From positions 124,001 through 188,000 of the forward strand of contig LUPK01000032.1 of NCBI GenBank assembly GCA_001627335.1: a DNA stretch of 64,000 bases. Direction: 5' to 3'. The position numbers and the translations under genes are program-made. The notes beneath the pieces were generated by a model. The model did not search any database and had not been told where the DNA came from. It worked only from the letters and a program-made list of their open reading frames with translations. Below are positions 1 to 9,868 of the stretch, in pieces (within the stretch, counting starts at the first letter, position 1; each line of letters opens with the position of its first letter). The stretch comes from Nocardioides sp. REDSEA-S33_B3. Lineage in GTDB: Bacteria > Actinomycetota > Actinomycetes > Propionibacteriales > Nocardioidaceae.

Positions 1-2
1 CC

Positions 3-425
3 ATCAGCCAGATGCTGGTGCGCGACACCAAGCAGCGGGTGCTGCTGTGCCAGCTGACCTACAAGACCGACTGGGACCTCCCCGGCGGCGTCGTCGAGGT
101 CGGCGAGTCGCCGATGGTCGCGGTGGCCCGCGAGGTCGAGGAGGAGCTGGCGCTGCAGATCCCGGCCGGCCCGCTGCTGCTGACCGACTGGCTGCCGCCG
201 TGGGGCGGCTGGGACGACGCGCTGTGCCTGGTCTTCGACGGCGGCGAGCACGAGCCCGCGATCCTGGACCGGGTGGTCAAGCAGGCCCGCGAGATCCGCT
301 CAGCGCGCTTCTGCACCCTCGACGAGGTCGACGAGCTCTGTGCCGACTTCACCGCCCGTCGGGTCCGCGCCGCGCTCGCGACCCTCGCCGGCGAGGGATC
401 GGCCTACACCGAGAGCGGCCGCTGA
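3..425 (+). CDS. NUDIX hydrolase family protein (5' end probably outside the window)
   Basis: ORF contains the Nudix-like GGVVEVGESPMVAVAREVEEEL; the frame is open to the window edge. Confidence 0.8.
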   Translation: MSQMLVRDTKQRVLLCQLTYKTDWDLPGGVVEVGESPMVAVAREVEEELALQIPAGPLLLTDWLPPWGGWDDALCLVFDGGEHEPAILDRVVKQAREIRSARFCTLDEVDELCADFTARRVRAALATLAGEGSAYTESGR

Positions 426-1289
426 CCCCGGCGCTCGACGGGGCGGACGCAGCGCCACCAGCACGCCGACCACCAGCAGCAGCCCGCCGCCCGCCTCCCC
501 GGCGGTCGGCACGTCGCCGAGCAGGGCCCAGGCAGCCGTCATCGCGACGACCGGTGCCAGCAGCACCCACGGCACCACCGCGGCCGAGGGGTTGCGCGCC
601 AGCAGCGTGTTGAAGATGCCGTAGCCCAGCAGGGAGGCGATCCCCGCGGTGTAGAGCGTGGCGAGCAGCGCCGCCCCGTCCACCGCGGCGAGCCCCTCGA
701 GGACGGCGGTCGGGCCATCGACCACCAGGGCGAGGGCCATCACGGGGACCGGGACCACCAGTCCCGACCACACCGTCAGCGACAGTCCGCCCGGCACCCG
801 CGCCGCGCGGGAGACCACGTTGCCGATGCCCCAGGACAGCGCGCCCATCAGGCACAGGCCCAGCCCCACCAGGGGCACGTCGCCTCCCCTGCCGAGCGCG
901 ACGACGAGAAGTCCCACGACACCGAGGGCGACGCCGATGCCCTGGGTCACGGTCGGCCGCTCCCGCAGGACGCCGGCGGCGATCACGATCGTGAACACGA
1001 CCTGCGCCTGCAGCACCAGCGCGGCGATGCCGGGCGGCAGGCCGACCCCCATGGCGACGTACAGGAAGCCGAACTGACCCGCGGACATGAACAGCCCGAC
1101 CGCCGCGAGCACCCGCCACGACACCTGCGGCCGCGGCACCAGGAAGACCGCCGGGAGCACCACCGCGACGAAGCGCAGCGCCAGGAAGACCAACGGCGGC
1201 ACGTCACCCATCCCGAGGTCGATGGCCAGGAAGTTCAGGCCCCACAGGGTCGCCACGAGGGCGGCCAGGACGTTGTCTCGACGGCTCAC
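300..1289 (-). CDS. EamA/DMT family transporter
   Basis: ORF 300..1322; ~10 hydrophobic segments, NVLAALVATLWGLNFLAIDLG start typical of EamA; likely GTG start near 1289; 3' end overlaps the NUDIX ORF convergently. Confidence 0.8.
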   Translation of the reverse strand: MSRRDNVLAALVATLWGLNFLAIDLGMGDVPPLVFLALRFVAVVLPAVFLVPRPQVSWRVLAAVGLFMSAGQFGFLYVAMGVGLPPGIAALVLQAQVVFTIVIAAGVLRERPTVTQGIGVALGVVGLLVVALGRGGDVPLVGLGLCLMGALSWGIGNVVSRAARVPGGLSLTVWSGLVVPVPVMALALVVDGPTAVLEGLAAVDGAALLATLYTAGIASLLGYGIFNTLLARNPSAAVVPWVLLAPVVAMTAAWALLGDVPTAGEAGGGLLLVVGVLVALRPPRRAPGSAAALGVGRSLAGEGRERGADPTGGEVGTELVDLVEGAEAR

Positions 1290-1312
1290 CGCTCCAGCCT
1301 GGAGCACCGGAT

Positions 1313-1364
1313 CATGCAGCACCAGCGACTATTGCTGAGCCATACCGTGAAGCGTTGCTGCATG
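1313..1364. promoter_or_regulatory. Inverted repeat CATGCAGCA...TGCTGCATG in the LysR/EamA divergent region
   Basis: Perfect 9-bp arms 1313-1321 and 1356-1364 between divergent genes, one encoding a LysR regulator. Confidence 0.5.
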
Positions 1365-1383
1365 GTTCTGCGACGATGACCTC

Positions 1384-2271
1384 ATGCTCGACCTTGACGC
1401 CCTGTCCTCGCTCCGAGCCGTCGCCGACCACGGCTCGGTCAGTGCCGCGGCTGGCCCGCTGGGCTTCACGCCCAGCGCGATCAGCCAGCAGGTGAAGCGG
1501 CTCGAGCGGCAGACCGGCGTCGCGCTGCTGGAGCGGGTCGGGCGCGGCGTCATCCTCACCGGCGCCGGGCGACACCTGGTCGACGAGGGCGGCCGTCTGC
1601 TGACCGACCTCGAGCGCCTCGAGAGCGGCCTGCACCGGCTCTCGGGCGACGTGACGGGGCACGTGCGGCTGGCCGCCTTCTCCACGGCCATGCGCGGGCT
1701 CGTCGCACCCCGGCTGGGCGAGCTGCGAGGGCGACATCCCGACCTGACCTTCTCCCTGACCGAGACCGAGCCCTGGGACACGGTGGAGATCGTGGCCGCC
1801 GGCCGGCTCGACATCGGGGTCGTGCACTCCTGGGGTGACGTGCCGCTGCACGTCCCCGACCACCTTGCGCGCACCGTCGTGGCGCGGGACGTCGCCGACG
1901 TCGTCGTCCGCGAGGACCACCCGCTCGCCGGCCGGGACCGGGTGACCCCGGCCGACCTGGTCGACGAGGGTTGGATCGCCACCCCCGACGGCACGATCTG
2001 CCGTCAGTGGCTGCACCGGATGTACGTCGGGACCGGCCGCAGCCCGCGGATCGCGCACGAGTCCCTCGAGTACGCCTCCCACCTCGCCCTCGTGCACGCC
2101 GGCCTGGGGATCGCCCTGGTCCCCCGTCTGGGCCGCGGACGGATCGAGGCGCCGCTCACCACCGTCCTCGCCACCGACCCCGTCCCGACGCGCGAGGTCG
2201 TGGCGGTCCACCGCCGCTCGATGGCCGCCTCCCCCGCCCTCCAGGCGGTCCTGGCCGCGCTGACCGACTGA
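1384..2271 (+). CDS. LysR family transcriptional regulator
   Basis: N-terminal HTH LDALSSLRAVADHGSVSAAAGPLGFTPSAISQQVKRLE. Confidence 0.92.
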   Translation: MLDLDALSSLRAVADHGSVSAAAGPLGFTPSAISQQVKRLERQTGVALLERVGRGVILTGAGRHLVDEGGRLLTDLERLESGLHRLSGDVTGHVRLAAFSTAMRGLVAPRLGELRGRHPDLTFSLTETEPWDTVEIVAAGRLDIGVVHSWGDVPLHVPDHLARTVVARDVADVVVREDHPLAGRDRVTPADLVDEGWIATPDGTICRQWLHRMYVGTGRSPRIAHESLEYASHLALVHAGLGIALVPRLGRGRIEAPLTTVLATDPVPTREVVAVHRRSMAASPALQAVLAALTD

Positions 2272-2294
2272 CCCGACCGACTGAACCGATCGGA

Positions 2295-2340
2295 GTCGTG
2301 CCCCTGAGCGGGCGCTATCCCGCCCGCTGAGGGGCACGAC
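2295..2340. terminator. Bidirectional hairpin between convergent LysR and EI24 genes
   Basis: GTCGTGCCCCTGAGCGGGCG-ctatcc-CGCCCGCTGAGGGGCACGAC: 20-bp stem with one mismatch, 6-nt loop. Confidence 0.75.
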
Positions 2341-3055
2341 CCGGTCGGTCGAGCAGGTCGCGGGCGAGCATCGTCGCGCCGGCGACGGCCGCGGGCATCA
2401 CCGCGACAGCGCCCAGCGGCACCAGGAAGCACAGCTGCGTGGCGACCCCGAAGCCGAGGACGGCACCCCGGTCGCGGGCCAGCACCTCGGCCCGGGCCGC
2501 ACGGTCCATCCCCCGGGCCTCCAGGGCGCGCGAGACGAGCTCGGCGGCGAGCAGACGGCCCGACACCGCGACGCCGAGGACGAGGCCGACCGCCGTCCCG
2601 ACCACCGGCAGCAGGCCCAGCACGAGCACCCCGACGCCCAGCAGCAGACCGGTCCCCGCCAGCACGAGGCCGTCCACGGCCGAGCGCCAGAAGCCCGGGC
2701 CCGCGTCGGGGACGTCCCCACCCAGCATCCGCTCGGTCTCCGCCCAGATCCGGGCGTAGAACGGGTCCCCCAGCGTCAGTGCGAGGGCGGTGAAGGTCAT
2801 CGACGCCACCATGAGGAACCCCACGACCACGAGCAGGCCCAGCGCCACCCGCACCAGCGCCCGCGCCCCGGTGGCCCAGTCGGCGGCGAACGGCGTCGCC
2901 CAGGCGACGAGGTCGCCGACCTGCAGCAGCAGGACGACGAGGCCGCCCACCACCAGGAGCAGGACCAGCAGCGCCGGCACCATCCCCAGGAGCATCAGCC
3001 CCGGACGGGTGCGCCAGAGCCCGAGGCCGCGCAGGAGGTAGCCCGGGCCGCGCAC
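2315..3055 (-). CDS. EI24 domain-containing (CysZ-like) membrane protein
   Basis: GYLLRGLGLWRTRPGLMLLGMVPALLV start, multiple TM helices, DPFYARIWAETER. Confidence 0.8.
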   Translation of the reverse strand: MRGPGYLLRGLGLWRTRPGLMLLGMVPALLVLLLVVGGLVVLLLQVGDLVAWATPFAADWATGARALVRVALGLLVVVGFLMVASMTFTALALTLGDPFYARIWAETERMLGGDVPDAGPGFWRSAVDGLVLAGTGLLLGVGVLVLGLLPVVGTAVGLVLGVAVSGRLLAAELVSRALEARGMDRAARAEVLARDRGAVLGFGVATQLCFLVPLGAVAVMPAAVAGATMLARDLLDRPGRAPQRAG

Positions 3056-3063
3056 CGGCGGAC

Positions 3064-4005
3064 TCAGAACAGCGCCGAGGCGAGGGCCCGCCGTCCGTTG
3101 AGGACCCGGGGGTCGTCGTTGCCGACGGCGGCGAAGAGACCCAGCAGGTGGTCGCGGGCCCGCTCGCGCTCCTTGTCCGACGTACGCCGCACGAGCTCCA
3201 CCAGCCGGACGAAGGCGTCCTCGACGTGGCCGCCGAGCATGTCGAGGTCGGCGCAGAGGGTCTGGGCGTCGATGTCGTCGGGGTCCGCGGCCGCGGCGGC
3301 GCGGGCCGCCTGCAGGTCGACGCCCTGGGTGCGCTGGAGCACCTTGGCCATCGCCAGGCCGGCGACCGCCTCGCTGTCGGCGGGGTTGGCCGAGACCAGA
3401 TTCTGGTACTCCTCGACCGCGCGGTCGATGTCGCCCGCGGCGAGCGCGTCCTGGGCGGGGGCGTAGCGCGGGTCGAGCCCCGGCTCCTCGCCCTCCTCGG
3501 TCGCGGGTGCCGCAGCGCGCGGCTGGTGCCGGCCGGTGACGCCGCCGGCGGTGAGCTGCTGGGCCAGCTGGTCGAGCAGACCGCTGATCTCCTCGGGTCC
3601 GAGCACGTCCTGGGCGATCGGCTGCGGGCGACCGTCGAGCACCGCCATGAGGTAGGGGATCGACTGCAGCTGCACGGCCTGCGCGATCGCCGGGGTGGCG
3701 TCGACGTCGACCAGCGCGGCGAGGAAGCGGCCCTCGTGGGCGTCGACCGCCGAGGCGAGGTCGCGGGCCATCTGCTCGCTCTCGGGCAGCCGGCTGGCGG
3801 AGTAGAACGCCAGCAGGACCGGAGCGGTCATCGAGGACTCGATGACCTGCTGGAAGTTCTCCTCGGTGACGGTGAGGGAGTACGCCGAGCCGCCACCGCC
3901 GCCCGCGGACGAGGCCTGACCGCCGGAGGACGGCGCTGCCGGGGCCGGCTTCTTCAGCGCCGAGAGGTCGATGGCACCGGGGCGGGAGAACGGCTGCTGC
4001 GTCAT
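3064..4005 (-). CDS. Thioredoxin-like/TPR co-chaperone (YbbN-like) protein
   Basis: Thioredoxin fold segment (VTEENFQQVIESSMTAPVLLAFYSA) followed by TPR-like C-terminal region. Confidence 0.8.
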   Translation of the reverse strand: MTQQPFSRPGAIDLSALKKPAPAAPSSGGQASSAGGGGGSAYSLTVTEENFQQVIESSMTAPVLLAFYSASRLPESEQMARDLASAVDAHEGRFLAALVDVDATPAIAQAVQLQSIPYLMAVLDGRPQPIAQDVLGPEEISGLLDQLAQQLTAGGVTGRHQPRAAAPATEEGEEPGLDPRYAPAQDALAAGDIDRAVEEYQNLVSANPADSEAVAGLAMAKVLQRTQGVDLQAARAAAAADPDDIDAQTLCADLDMLGGHVEDAFVRLVELVRRTSDKERERARDHLLGLFAAVGNDDPRVLNGRRALASALF

Positions 4006-4064
4006 GGCGCCAATCCTAGGAAACCGGCACCGGCCCGGCGGGTGGGGGCCTGCGCCGCGGGACG

Positions 4065-4100
4065 GCCGGGCTCGCCGGGCACGCCGGGCACGCCGGGCTC
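4065..4100. repeat. 9-bp tandem repeat, 4 copies (GCCGGGCWC)
   Basis: GCCGGGCTC GCCGGGCAC GCCGGGCAC GCCGGGCTC. Confidence 0.8.
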
Positions 4101-5314
4101 ACGCGAGCCCGAGCGCCACCGCCTCCTCCCACAGCTCCTCGCGCACCCGGGGGTGGGCGGCGTGCTCGATGAGGTGCCGGGCCTGGGTGCGCTCGTCCTG
4201 GCCGGCGAGCTCGGCGGCCCCCTGCTCGGTGAGCACGGCCGTGACCTGGAAGGAGGTGACCGGCTCGTCGACCATCGGGACGATCGTGGAGCAGTCGGCC
4301 TTGGGGTGCCACGAGCGCAGCGCCATCAGCGCCTGGCCGCCCCGGCTGTGCAGGGCACCGACGATGAAGTCGGTCTGCCCGCCGAAGCCGGAGTGGATCC
4401 GGGCGTGGATCCGCGAGGCGTTGGCCTGGCCGAAGAGGTCGACCTGCAGCGCGGTGTTGATGCTGGTCATGCCCGGGTTGCGCGCGATCAGTCCCGGGTC
4501 GTTGGCCGTCTCGGTGCGGATCATCTGCACCCGCGGGTTGCGGTCGACCCAGGCCAGCAGCTCCGGGGAGCCGAACAGGAACGACGCCTGTACCGGCACG
4601 TCGCGGTCGAGCGCCCCCGCCTGCTCCAGCGCCAGCACCGAGTCGGAGAACATCTCGGTCCACACCCGCAGCCCGCGTCGGCCGGTCAGCCCCCGCAGCG
4701 CCGCGTCGGGCACCGCGCCGATGCCCGCCTGCAGCGTGGCGCCGTCGCCGACCCGGGCCGCCACCTGCGCGCCGATCGCGGCGGCCTCGGCGTCGATCCC
4801 GCCTGCACCGGACGGCCCCGCCACCGCGGGCTCCTCGGCCTCCACGAGCACGTCGATCGACGCCAGGTCGAGCTCCGCGTCGCCGTACGTCCAGGGCACG
4901 CGGTCACTGACCTGCGCCACCACCCGCCCACCGCGGGCGCGCGCCGCCTCGACCGCCGCCGGCAGCACATTGACCTCGGTGCCCAGCGACACCCTGCCGT
5001 CGCGGGGCCGCGTGGTGTGCAGCAGCACGAGGTCCGGCGGCTGCGTCGTGGTGAACAGCCGGGGCACCAGCGACAGCCGCGAGGGCGTGTAGCGCAACCG
5101 CGGGCTGCGCCGCATGCCCGGGCCGACGAACGGCGTCTCGTAGGTGACGCCGTCACGGTCGGGCACGCCGCGCTGGGCGTTCAGCACCCACAGCCGGTAC
5201 GACGCCAGCGACTCGTCCACCAGGCCGAGCAGCGTCCACGGGGTGGCATGGTTGCCGGTCACCACCACACGGGGCTCGTCGGGCAGTCCGGACAGCAGGG
5301 CGGGCAGGTCCACA
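4099..5314 (-). CDS. Acetyl-CoA hydrolase/transferase family protein
   Basis: LQAGIGAVPDAALRGLTGRRGLRVWTEMFSDSVL and GFGGQTDFIVGALHSRGGQALMAL motifs; start taken at GTG (VDLPALL) rather than the longer ORF. Confidence 0.85.
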
Positions 5315-5353
5315 GCCCCATTGGAGCAGAGCCGGCCCCGACCCACCTGCGGT

Positions 5354-6310
5354 TCAGTCCCCGAGCAGCGCGTCGGCCGCGGCGTACGGGTCCTGCTCGC
5401 CGGCGGCGACGGCCTCGGCCAGCCGGTCCAGCGCGGAGTGGTCGCCCAGCTCCCAGCGCGCGCGGAGCGCCGCGACGGCCACCGCCTCGACCTCGGCCCG
5501 CGCGCGCCGCGCGCGCCGCGCGGCGAGCTGACCGGTCTCCTCGAGCCAGGCACGGTGCTGCTCCAGGCCCTCGACGACGTCGTCGACGCCCTGTCCGGTC
5601 TGGGCGACGGTCGCCAGGATCGGGGGCTGCCAGGCGTCGGCGGCCCGCTCGGTCAGAGCCAGGCCGGACCGCAGATCACGTCGCAGCCGGTCGGCCCCGT
5701 CGCGGTCGGCCTTGTTGACGACGTAGAGGTCGCCGACCTCGAGGATGCCGGCCTTCGCGGCCTGGATGCCGTCGCCCATCCCGGGCGCCAGCAGGACCAT
5801 CGTGGTGTCGGCGAGCCCGGCGACCTCGACCTCGCTCTGGCCGACGCCGACGGTCTCCACCAGCACCACGTCGAAGCCGGCTGCGTCGAGCACGCGCACG
5901 GCCTGGGGCGTGGTGAACGAGAGCCCGCCCAGGTGCCCCCGGGACGCCATCGAGCGGATGAAGACACCCTCGTCGGCGGCGTGGTCCTGCATCCGGATGC
6001 GGTCGCCGAGCAGCGCGCCGCCGGAGAACGGCGAGGACGGGTCGACCGCGAGCACGCCGACCGTGCGGCCGGCCGCGCGCAGGGCGCCGATGAGCGCGTT
6101 GGTCGAGGTGGACTTCCCGACACCGGGGGCACCGGTCAGGCCCACCACGTGCGCACGGCCGGTGTGCGGCGCGAGCGCCGCCATCACCGGCCGCAGGAGG
6201 GGCGACTCGTCCTCGACGAGCGAGACGAGCCGGGCGACGGCCCGGGCCTGGCCGGCGCGTGCGCGCTCGACCAGGTCCGGGACCGCCGCGGGGTCAGTTC
6301 GACGGGACAC
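5354..6310 (-). CDS. meaB: Methylmalonyl-CoA mutase-associated GTPase MeaB
   Basis: Walker [56 protein letters not shown] typical of MeaB/ArgK. Confidence 0.93.
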   Translation of the reverse strand: MSRRTDPAAVPDLVERARAGQARAVARLVSLVEDESPLLRPVMAALAPHTGRAHVVGLTGAPGVGKSTSTNALIGALRAAGRTVGVLAVDPSSPFSGGALLGDRIRMQDHAADEGVFIRSMASRGHLGGLSFTTPQAVRVLDAAGFDVVLVETVGVGQSEVEVAGLADTTMVLLAPGMGDGIQAAKAGILEVGDLYVVNKADRDGADRLRRDLRSGLALTERAADAWQPPILATVAQTGQGVDDVVEGLEQHRAWLEETGQLAARRARRARAEVEAVAVAALRARWELGDHSALDRLAEAVAAGEQDPYAAADALLGD

Positions 6311-7484
6311 GCACGATCAGGGCGTCGCCCTGGCCACCGCCACCGCACAGCGCGGCCGCACCGGTGCCGCCGCCCCGGCGCTTGAGCTCGAGCGCGAGGT
6401 GCAGGACCACGCGGGCACCGGACATGCCGACCGGGTGACCCAGGGCGATCGCGCCGCCGTTGACGTTGACCTTCTCGTCGGGCAGGCCGAGGGCCCGCGC
6501 GGAGGCGATGCCGACCGCGGCGAAGGCCTCGTTGAACTCCACCAGGTCCAGCGACGAGGGCTCGATGCCCTCCTTCGCGCAGGCCTTCGCGGTGGCGTTG
6601 GCCGGCTGCAGCTGCAGGGTGGAGTCGGGGCCGGCGACCATGCCGTGCGCGCCGATCTCGGCCAGCCACTCCAGGCCCAGCTCCTCGGCCTTGGCCTTGC
6701 TCATCACCACGACGGCGCAGGCACCGTCGGAGATCTGCGAGGAGGTGCCGGCGGTGATGGTGCCGTCCTTGGCGAAGGCGGGGCGCAGCCCGCCGAGGCT
6801 CTCGGCGGTGGTGTCGCCGCGCACGCCCTCGTCGGAGGAGACGACGACCGGGTCGCCCTTGCGCTGCGGGATGGAGACGGGGACGACCTCGTCGTCGAAG
6901 ACCCCGTTCTTCCAGGCCTCGGCGGCCTTCTGGTGCGAGGCCGCGGCGAAGGCGTCCTGCTCCTCACGGGTGAACTTGTCGGTCGCGGCGTTGCACGCCT
7001 CGGTCAGCCCGCCCATGGCCTGCTGGGTGGCCTGGTCGAACAGCGCATCGTAGGCCATCGAGTCGACCAGCGCGGTGTCGCCGTACTTGAAGCCCTCACG
7101 CGACTTCGGCAGCAGGTGCGGAGCGTTGGTCATCGACTCCATGCCGCCCGCGACGATGATGTCGGCCTCGCCGGCGCGGATCATCTGGTCGGCGGTGGCG
7201 ATGGCGTTGAGGCCCGACAGGCACACCTTGTTGACGGTGATGGAGGGGACCGAGGCCGGCAGCCCACCGGCGAGGCCGGCGGCGCGGGCGGGGTTCTGGC
7301 CGGCGCCGGCGAGGATGACCTGGCCCATGATCAGGTAGTCGACCTGCTCGCCGGTGACGCCCGCCTTCTCCAGCGCGCCCTTGATGGCGATCCCGCCGAG
7401 GTCGGCGGCCGAGAAGCTCTTGAGCCCGCCGAGCAGGCGGCCGATCGGGGTGCGCGCCCCGGCGACGATGACGGTTCCGGACAT
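6294..7484 (-). CDS. Acetyl-CoA C-acetyltransferase (thiolase)
   Basis: [36 protein letters not shown] active-site Cys; C-terminal [14 protein letters not shown]. Confidence 0.93.
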   Translation of the reverse strand: MSGTVIVAGARTPIGRLLGGLKSFSAADLGGIAIKGALEKAGVTGEQVDYLIMGQVILAGAGQNPARAAGLAGGLPASVPSITVNKVCLSGLNAIATADQMIRAGEADIIVAGGMESMTNAPHLLPKSREGFKYGDTALVDSMAYDALFDQATQQAMGGLTEACNAATDKFTREEQDAFAAASHQKAAEAWKNGVFDDEVVPVSIPQRKGDPVVVSSDEGVRGDTTAESLGGLRPAFAKDGTITAGTSSQISDGACAVVVMSKAKAEELGLEWLAEIGAHGMVAGPDSTLQLQPANATAKACAKEGIEPSSLDLVEFNEAFAAVGIASARALGLPDEKVNVNGGAIALGHPVGMSGARVVLHLALELKRRGGGTGAAALCGGGGQGDALIVRVPSN

Positions 7485-7556
7485 GGGGTTCTCCTCCAGT
7501 GCTGGGTGGGCCGGCGCGGGACGAGGGCCGCGGGCGCCGGGCCGGGACCCGGTCAG

Positions 7557-7573
7557 GCTACCCACGAGTCACC
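7557..7573 (-). promoter_or_regulatory. Motif copy (GCTACCCACGAGTCACC) in the thiolase/epimerase divergent region
   Basis: 13/17 identical to the ccr-upstream motif at 8211. Confidence 0.4.
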
Positions 7574-7672
7574 TCCGCGGCGAGGGGCGTCCGTCCTGCC
7601 GGTCGTGAGGCACATGTCACAACCTGGGCGGGTGCGTTGTGGCTGCAACGTCCGGCGTACGACGATGCGGCC

Positions 7673-8125
7673 ATGAGCACTCCCCTCGACATCCCCAGCC
7701 ACCTGTTCACCGCCATCGACCACGTCGGGATGGCCGTGCCGGACCTCGACGAGGCGATCGCCTTCTACCGCGACACCTTCGGGATGACGCTGGCCCACGA
7801 GGAGACCAACGAGGAGCAGGGCGTGCGCGAGGCGATGATGGCCGTCGGCGACTCCGGCTCCTGCGTCCAGCTGCTCGCGCCGCTCTCGGAGTCCTCCACG
7901 ATCGCCAAGTTCATCGACCGCAACGGCCCCGGCTGCCAGCAGATCGCCTACCGCGTCACCGACGTGGAGAAGGTCGCCGCGATCCTGCGCGAGCGCGGGC
8001 TGCGGATGCTGTACGACGCCCCCAAGCGCGGCACGTCCGACAGCCGCATCAACTTCGTGCACCCCAAGGACGCCGGCGGCATCCTGGTGGAGATCGTCGA
8101 GCCGAACCCGGCCGCCGCGCACTGA
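7673..8125 (+). CDS. mce: Methylmalonyl-CoA epimerase
   Basis: IDHVGMAVPDLDEAIAFYRDTFGM ... NFVHPKDAGGILVEIVEP (VOC fold). Confidence 0.93.
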   Translation: MSTPLDIPSHLFTAIDHVGMAVPDLDEAIAFYRDTFGMTLAHEETNEEQGVREAMMAVGDSGSCVQLLAPLSESSTIAKFIDRNGPGCQQIAYRVTDVEKVAAILRERGLRMLYDAPKRGTSDSRINFVHPKDAGGILVEIVEPNPAAAH

Positions 8126-8210
8126 TCCCGTGCCCGGTCGACCGCCCACCGCGGCACGGATCGTGCCGTGCATCACAGGGGGTGGCCGCGAGATGACTCT
8201 TCCCGGCACT

Positions 8211-8227
8211 GTTACCCACCAGTAATC
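8211..8227 (+). promoter_or_regulatory. Motif copy GTTACCCACCAGTAATC upstream of ccr
   Basis: TTAC-N6-GTAA inverted repeat; related sequences upstream of thiolase, hbd-like and ecm-like genes. Confidence 0.5.
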
Positions 8228-8280
8228 TTCCGCGCGGGGCGTCCGCCCCGACTGACTCCCGACCAGACCAGGAGCCACCC

Positions 8281-9630
8281 GTGCAGCACATCCTCGATGC
8301 GATCCAGGCCGGCCAGACCGGCGACGCGACCTCGGAGGACTTCGCGAGCCTCGCCCTCCCCGAGTCCTACCGCGCCGTGACGGTGCACAAGGACGAGGTC
8401 GACATGTTCGAGGGCGTGGCCTCTCGCGACAAGGACCCCCGCAAGTCCCTCCACGTCGAGGACGTCGCCCTCCCCGAGCTCGGCCCGGGCGAGGCGTTCG
8501 TCGCGGTCATGGCCTCGGCGATCAACTACAACACCGTGTGGACCTCGATCTTCGAGCCCGTCTCCACCTTCGGCTTCCTCGAGCGCTACGGCCGGCTCTC
8601 CGAGCTCACCAAGCGCCACGACCTGCCCTACCACGTGGTCGGCTCCGACCTCGCCGGCGTCGTGCTCAAGACCGGCCCCGGCGTCACCCAGTGGCAGCCC
8701 GGCGCCGAGGTCGTGGCGCACTGCCTCTCGGTCGAGCTCGAGGACCCGGCCGGTCATGACGACACGATGATGGACCCGCAGCAGCGCATCTGGGGCTTCG
8801 AGACCAACTTCGGCGGCCTGGCCCACATCGCCCTGGTCAAGTCCAACCAGCTGCTGCCCAAGCCGGCCCACCTCACCTGGGAGGAGGCCGCCTCCCCCGG
8901 CCTGGTCAACGCCACCGCCTACCGCCAGCTGGTCTCCAAGAACGCCGGCCAGATGAAGCAGGGCGACAATGTGCTGATCTGGGGCGCCTCGGGCGGCCTC
9001 GGCGGCTTCGCCACGCAGTACGCCCTCAACGGCGGTGCCAACCCCATCTGCGTGGTCTCCAACGAGGAGAAGGCCAAGATCTGCCGCTCCATGGGCGCGG
9101 AGATGATCATCAACCGCTCCGAGGAGAACTGGAAGTTCTGGAACGACGACAACACCGCCCAGAACCCCAAGGAGTGGCAGCGCCTGGGCAAGAAGATCCG
9201 CGAGCTCACCGGCGGCGAGGACATCGACATCGTCTTCGAGCACCCCGGCCGCGAGACCTTCGGTGCGTCGGTCTACGTGACCCGCAAGGGCGGCACCATC
9301 ACCACGTGCGCCTCGACCACGGGCTTCATGCACGAGTACGACAACCGCTACCTGTGGATGAACCTCAAGCGCATCGTCTCCAGCCACTTCGCCAACTACC
9401 GCGAGGCCTACGAGGCCAACCGCCTCATCGACCAGGGCAAGATCCACCCCACCCTGTCCAAGACCTACACGCTCGACGAGGTCGGCCAGGCTGCGCTGGA
9501 CGTGCACCACAACAAGCACCAGGGCAAGGTCGGCGTGCTGTGCCTGGCGCCCGAGGAGGGCCTGGGCGTGCGCGACGAGGAGAAGCGCGCGAAGCACCTC
9601 GACGCGATCAACCGGTTCCGCGGCGTCTGA
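8281..9630 (+). CDS. ccrA: Crotonyl-CoA carboxylase/reductase
   Basis: YNTVWTSIFEPVSTFGFLERYGR, DLPYHVVGSDLAGVVL, RYLWMNLKRIVSSHFANYREA; characteristic of Ccr within the MDR superfamily. Confidence 0.95.
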   Translation: MQHILDAIQAGQTGDATSEDFASLALPESYRAVTVHKDEVDMFEGVASRDKDPRKSLHVEDVALPELGPGEAFVAVMASAINYNTVWTSIFEPVSTFGFLERYGRLSELTKRHDLPYHVVGSDLAGVVLKTGPGVTQWQPGAEVVAHCLSVELEDPAGHDDTMMDPQQRIWGFETNFGGLAHIALVKSNQLLPKPAHLTWEEAASPGLVNATAYRQLVSKNAGQMKQGDNVLIWGASGGLGGFATQYALNGGANPICVVSNEEKAKICRSMGAEMIINRSEENWKFWNDDNTAQNPKEWQRLGKKIRELTGGEDIDIVFEHPGRETFGASVYVTRKGGTITTCASTTGFMHEYDNRYLWMNLKRIVSSHFANYREAYEANRLIDQGKIHPTLSKTYTLDEVGQAALDVHHNKHQGKVGVLCLAPEEGLGVRDEEKRAKHLDAINRFRGV

Positions 9631-9666
9631 TCCCCCGCCGGGCCCAGGGTCCGGCACCTGCACCAC

Positions 9667-9703
9667 CCGCGAGGGCCGTCGGTCGCACCGACGGCCCTCG
9701 CGG
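9667..9703 (+). terminator. Hairpin downstream of ccrA
   Basis: CCGCGAGGGCCGTCGGT-cgc-ACCGACGGCCCTCGCGG: perfect 17-bp stem. Confidence 0.8.
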
Positions 9704-9746
9704 CGTCCCTGGCCTCCCTGGCCTCCCTGGCGTCCCCGGCCTCTCC
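9702..9746. repeat. 9-bp tandem repeat (GGCSTCCCT-like), about 5 imperfect copies
   Basis: ggcgtccct ggcctccct ggcctccct ggcgtcccc ggcctctcc directly after the ccrA hairpin. Confidence 0.7.
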
Positions 9747-9761
9747 CCCGCCGGGGACGCC
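9729..9761. terminator. Second hairpin in the ccrA downstream region
   Basis: GGCGTCCCCGGC-ctctccccc-GCCGGGGACGCC perfect 12-bp stem. Confidence 0.5.
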
Positions 9762-9868
9762 TGGAATCTGGGCAAAGATTCAGGTGTCGACGGGTGGGAC
9801 TGCGGCGGGCGATCCTCGACAATGGGGTCTCACGTCGACCTCCCACGACTGGAAGTAGGTTGTCCCGC

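Noticed and set aside
300-425. Frameshift or pseudogene at the EamA/NUDIX convergent overlap
   Set aside because: Both frames are intact and look complete; a ~125-nt 3' overlap from late stop codons is common in high-GC genomes.
7635-7650. CGTTG-N6-CAACG upstream of the epimerase as a specific operator
   Set aside because: Short arms, single occurrence; could arise by chance, so not promoted to a finding.
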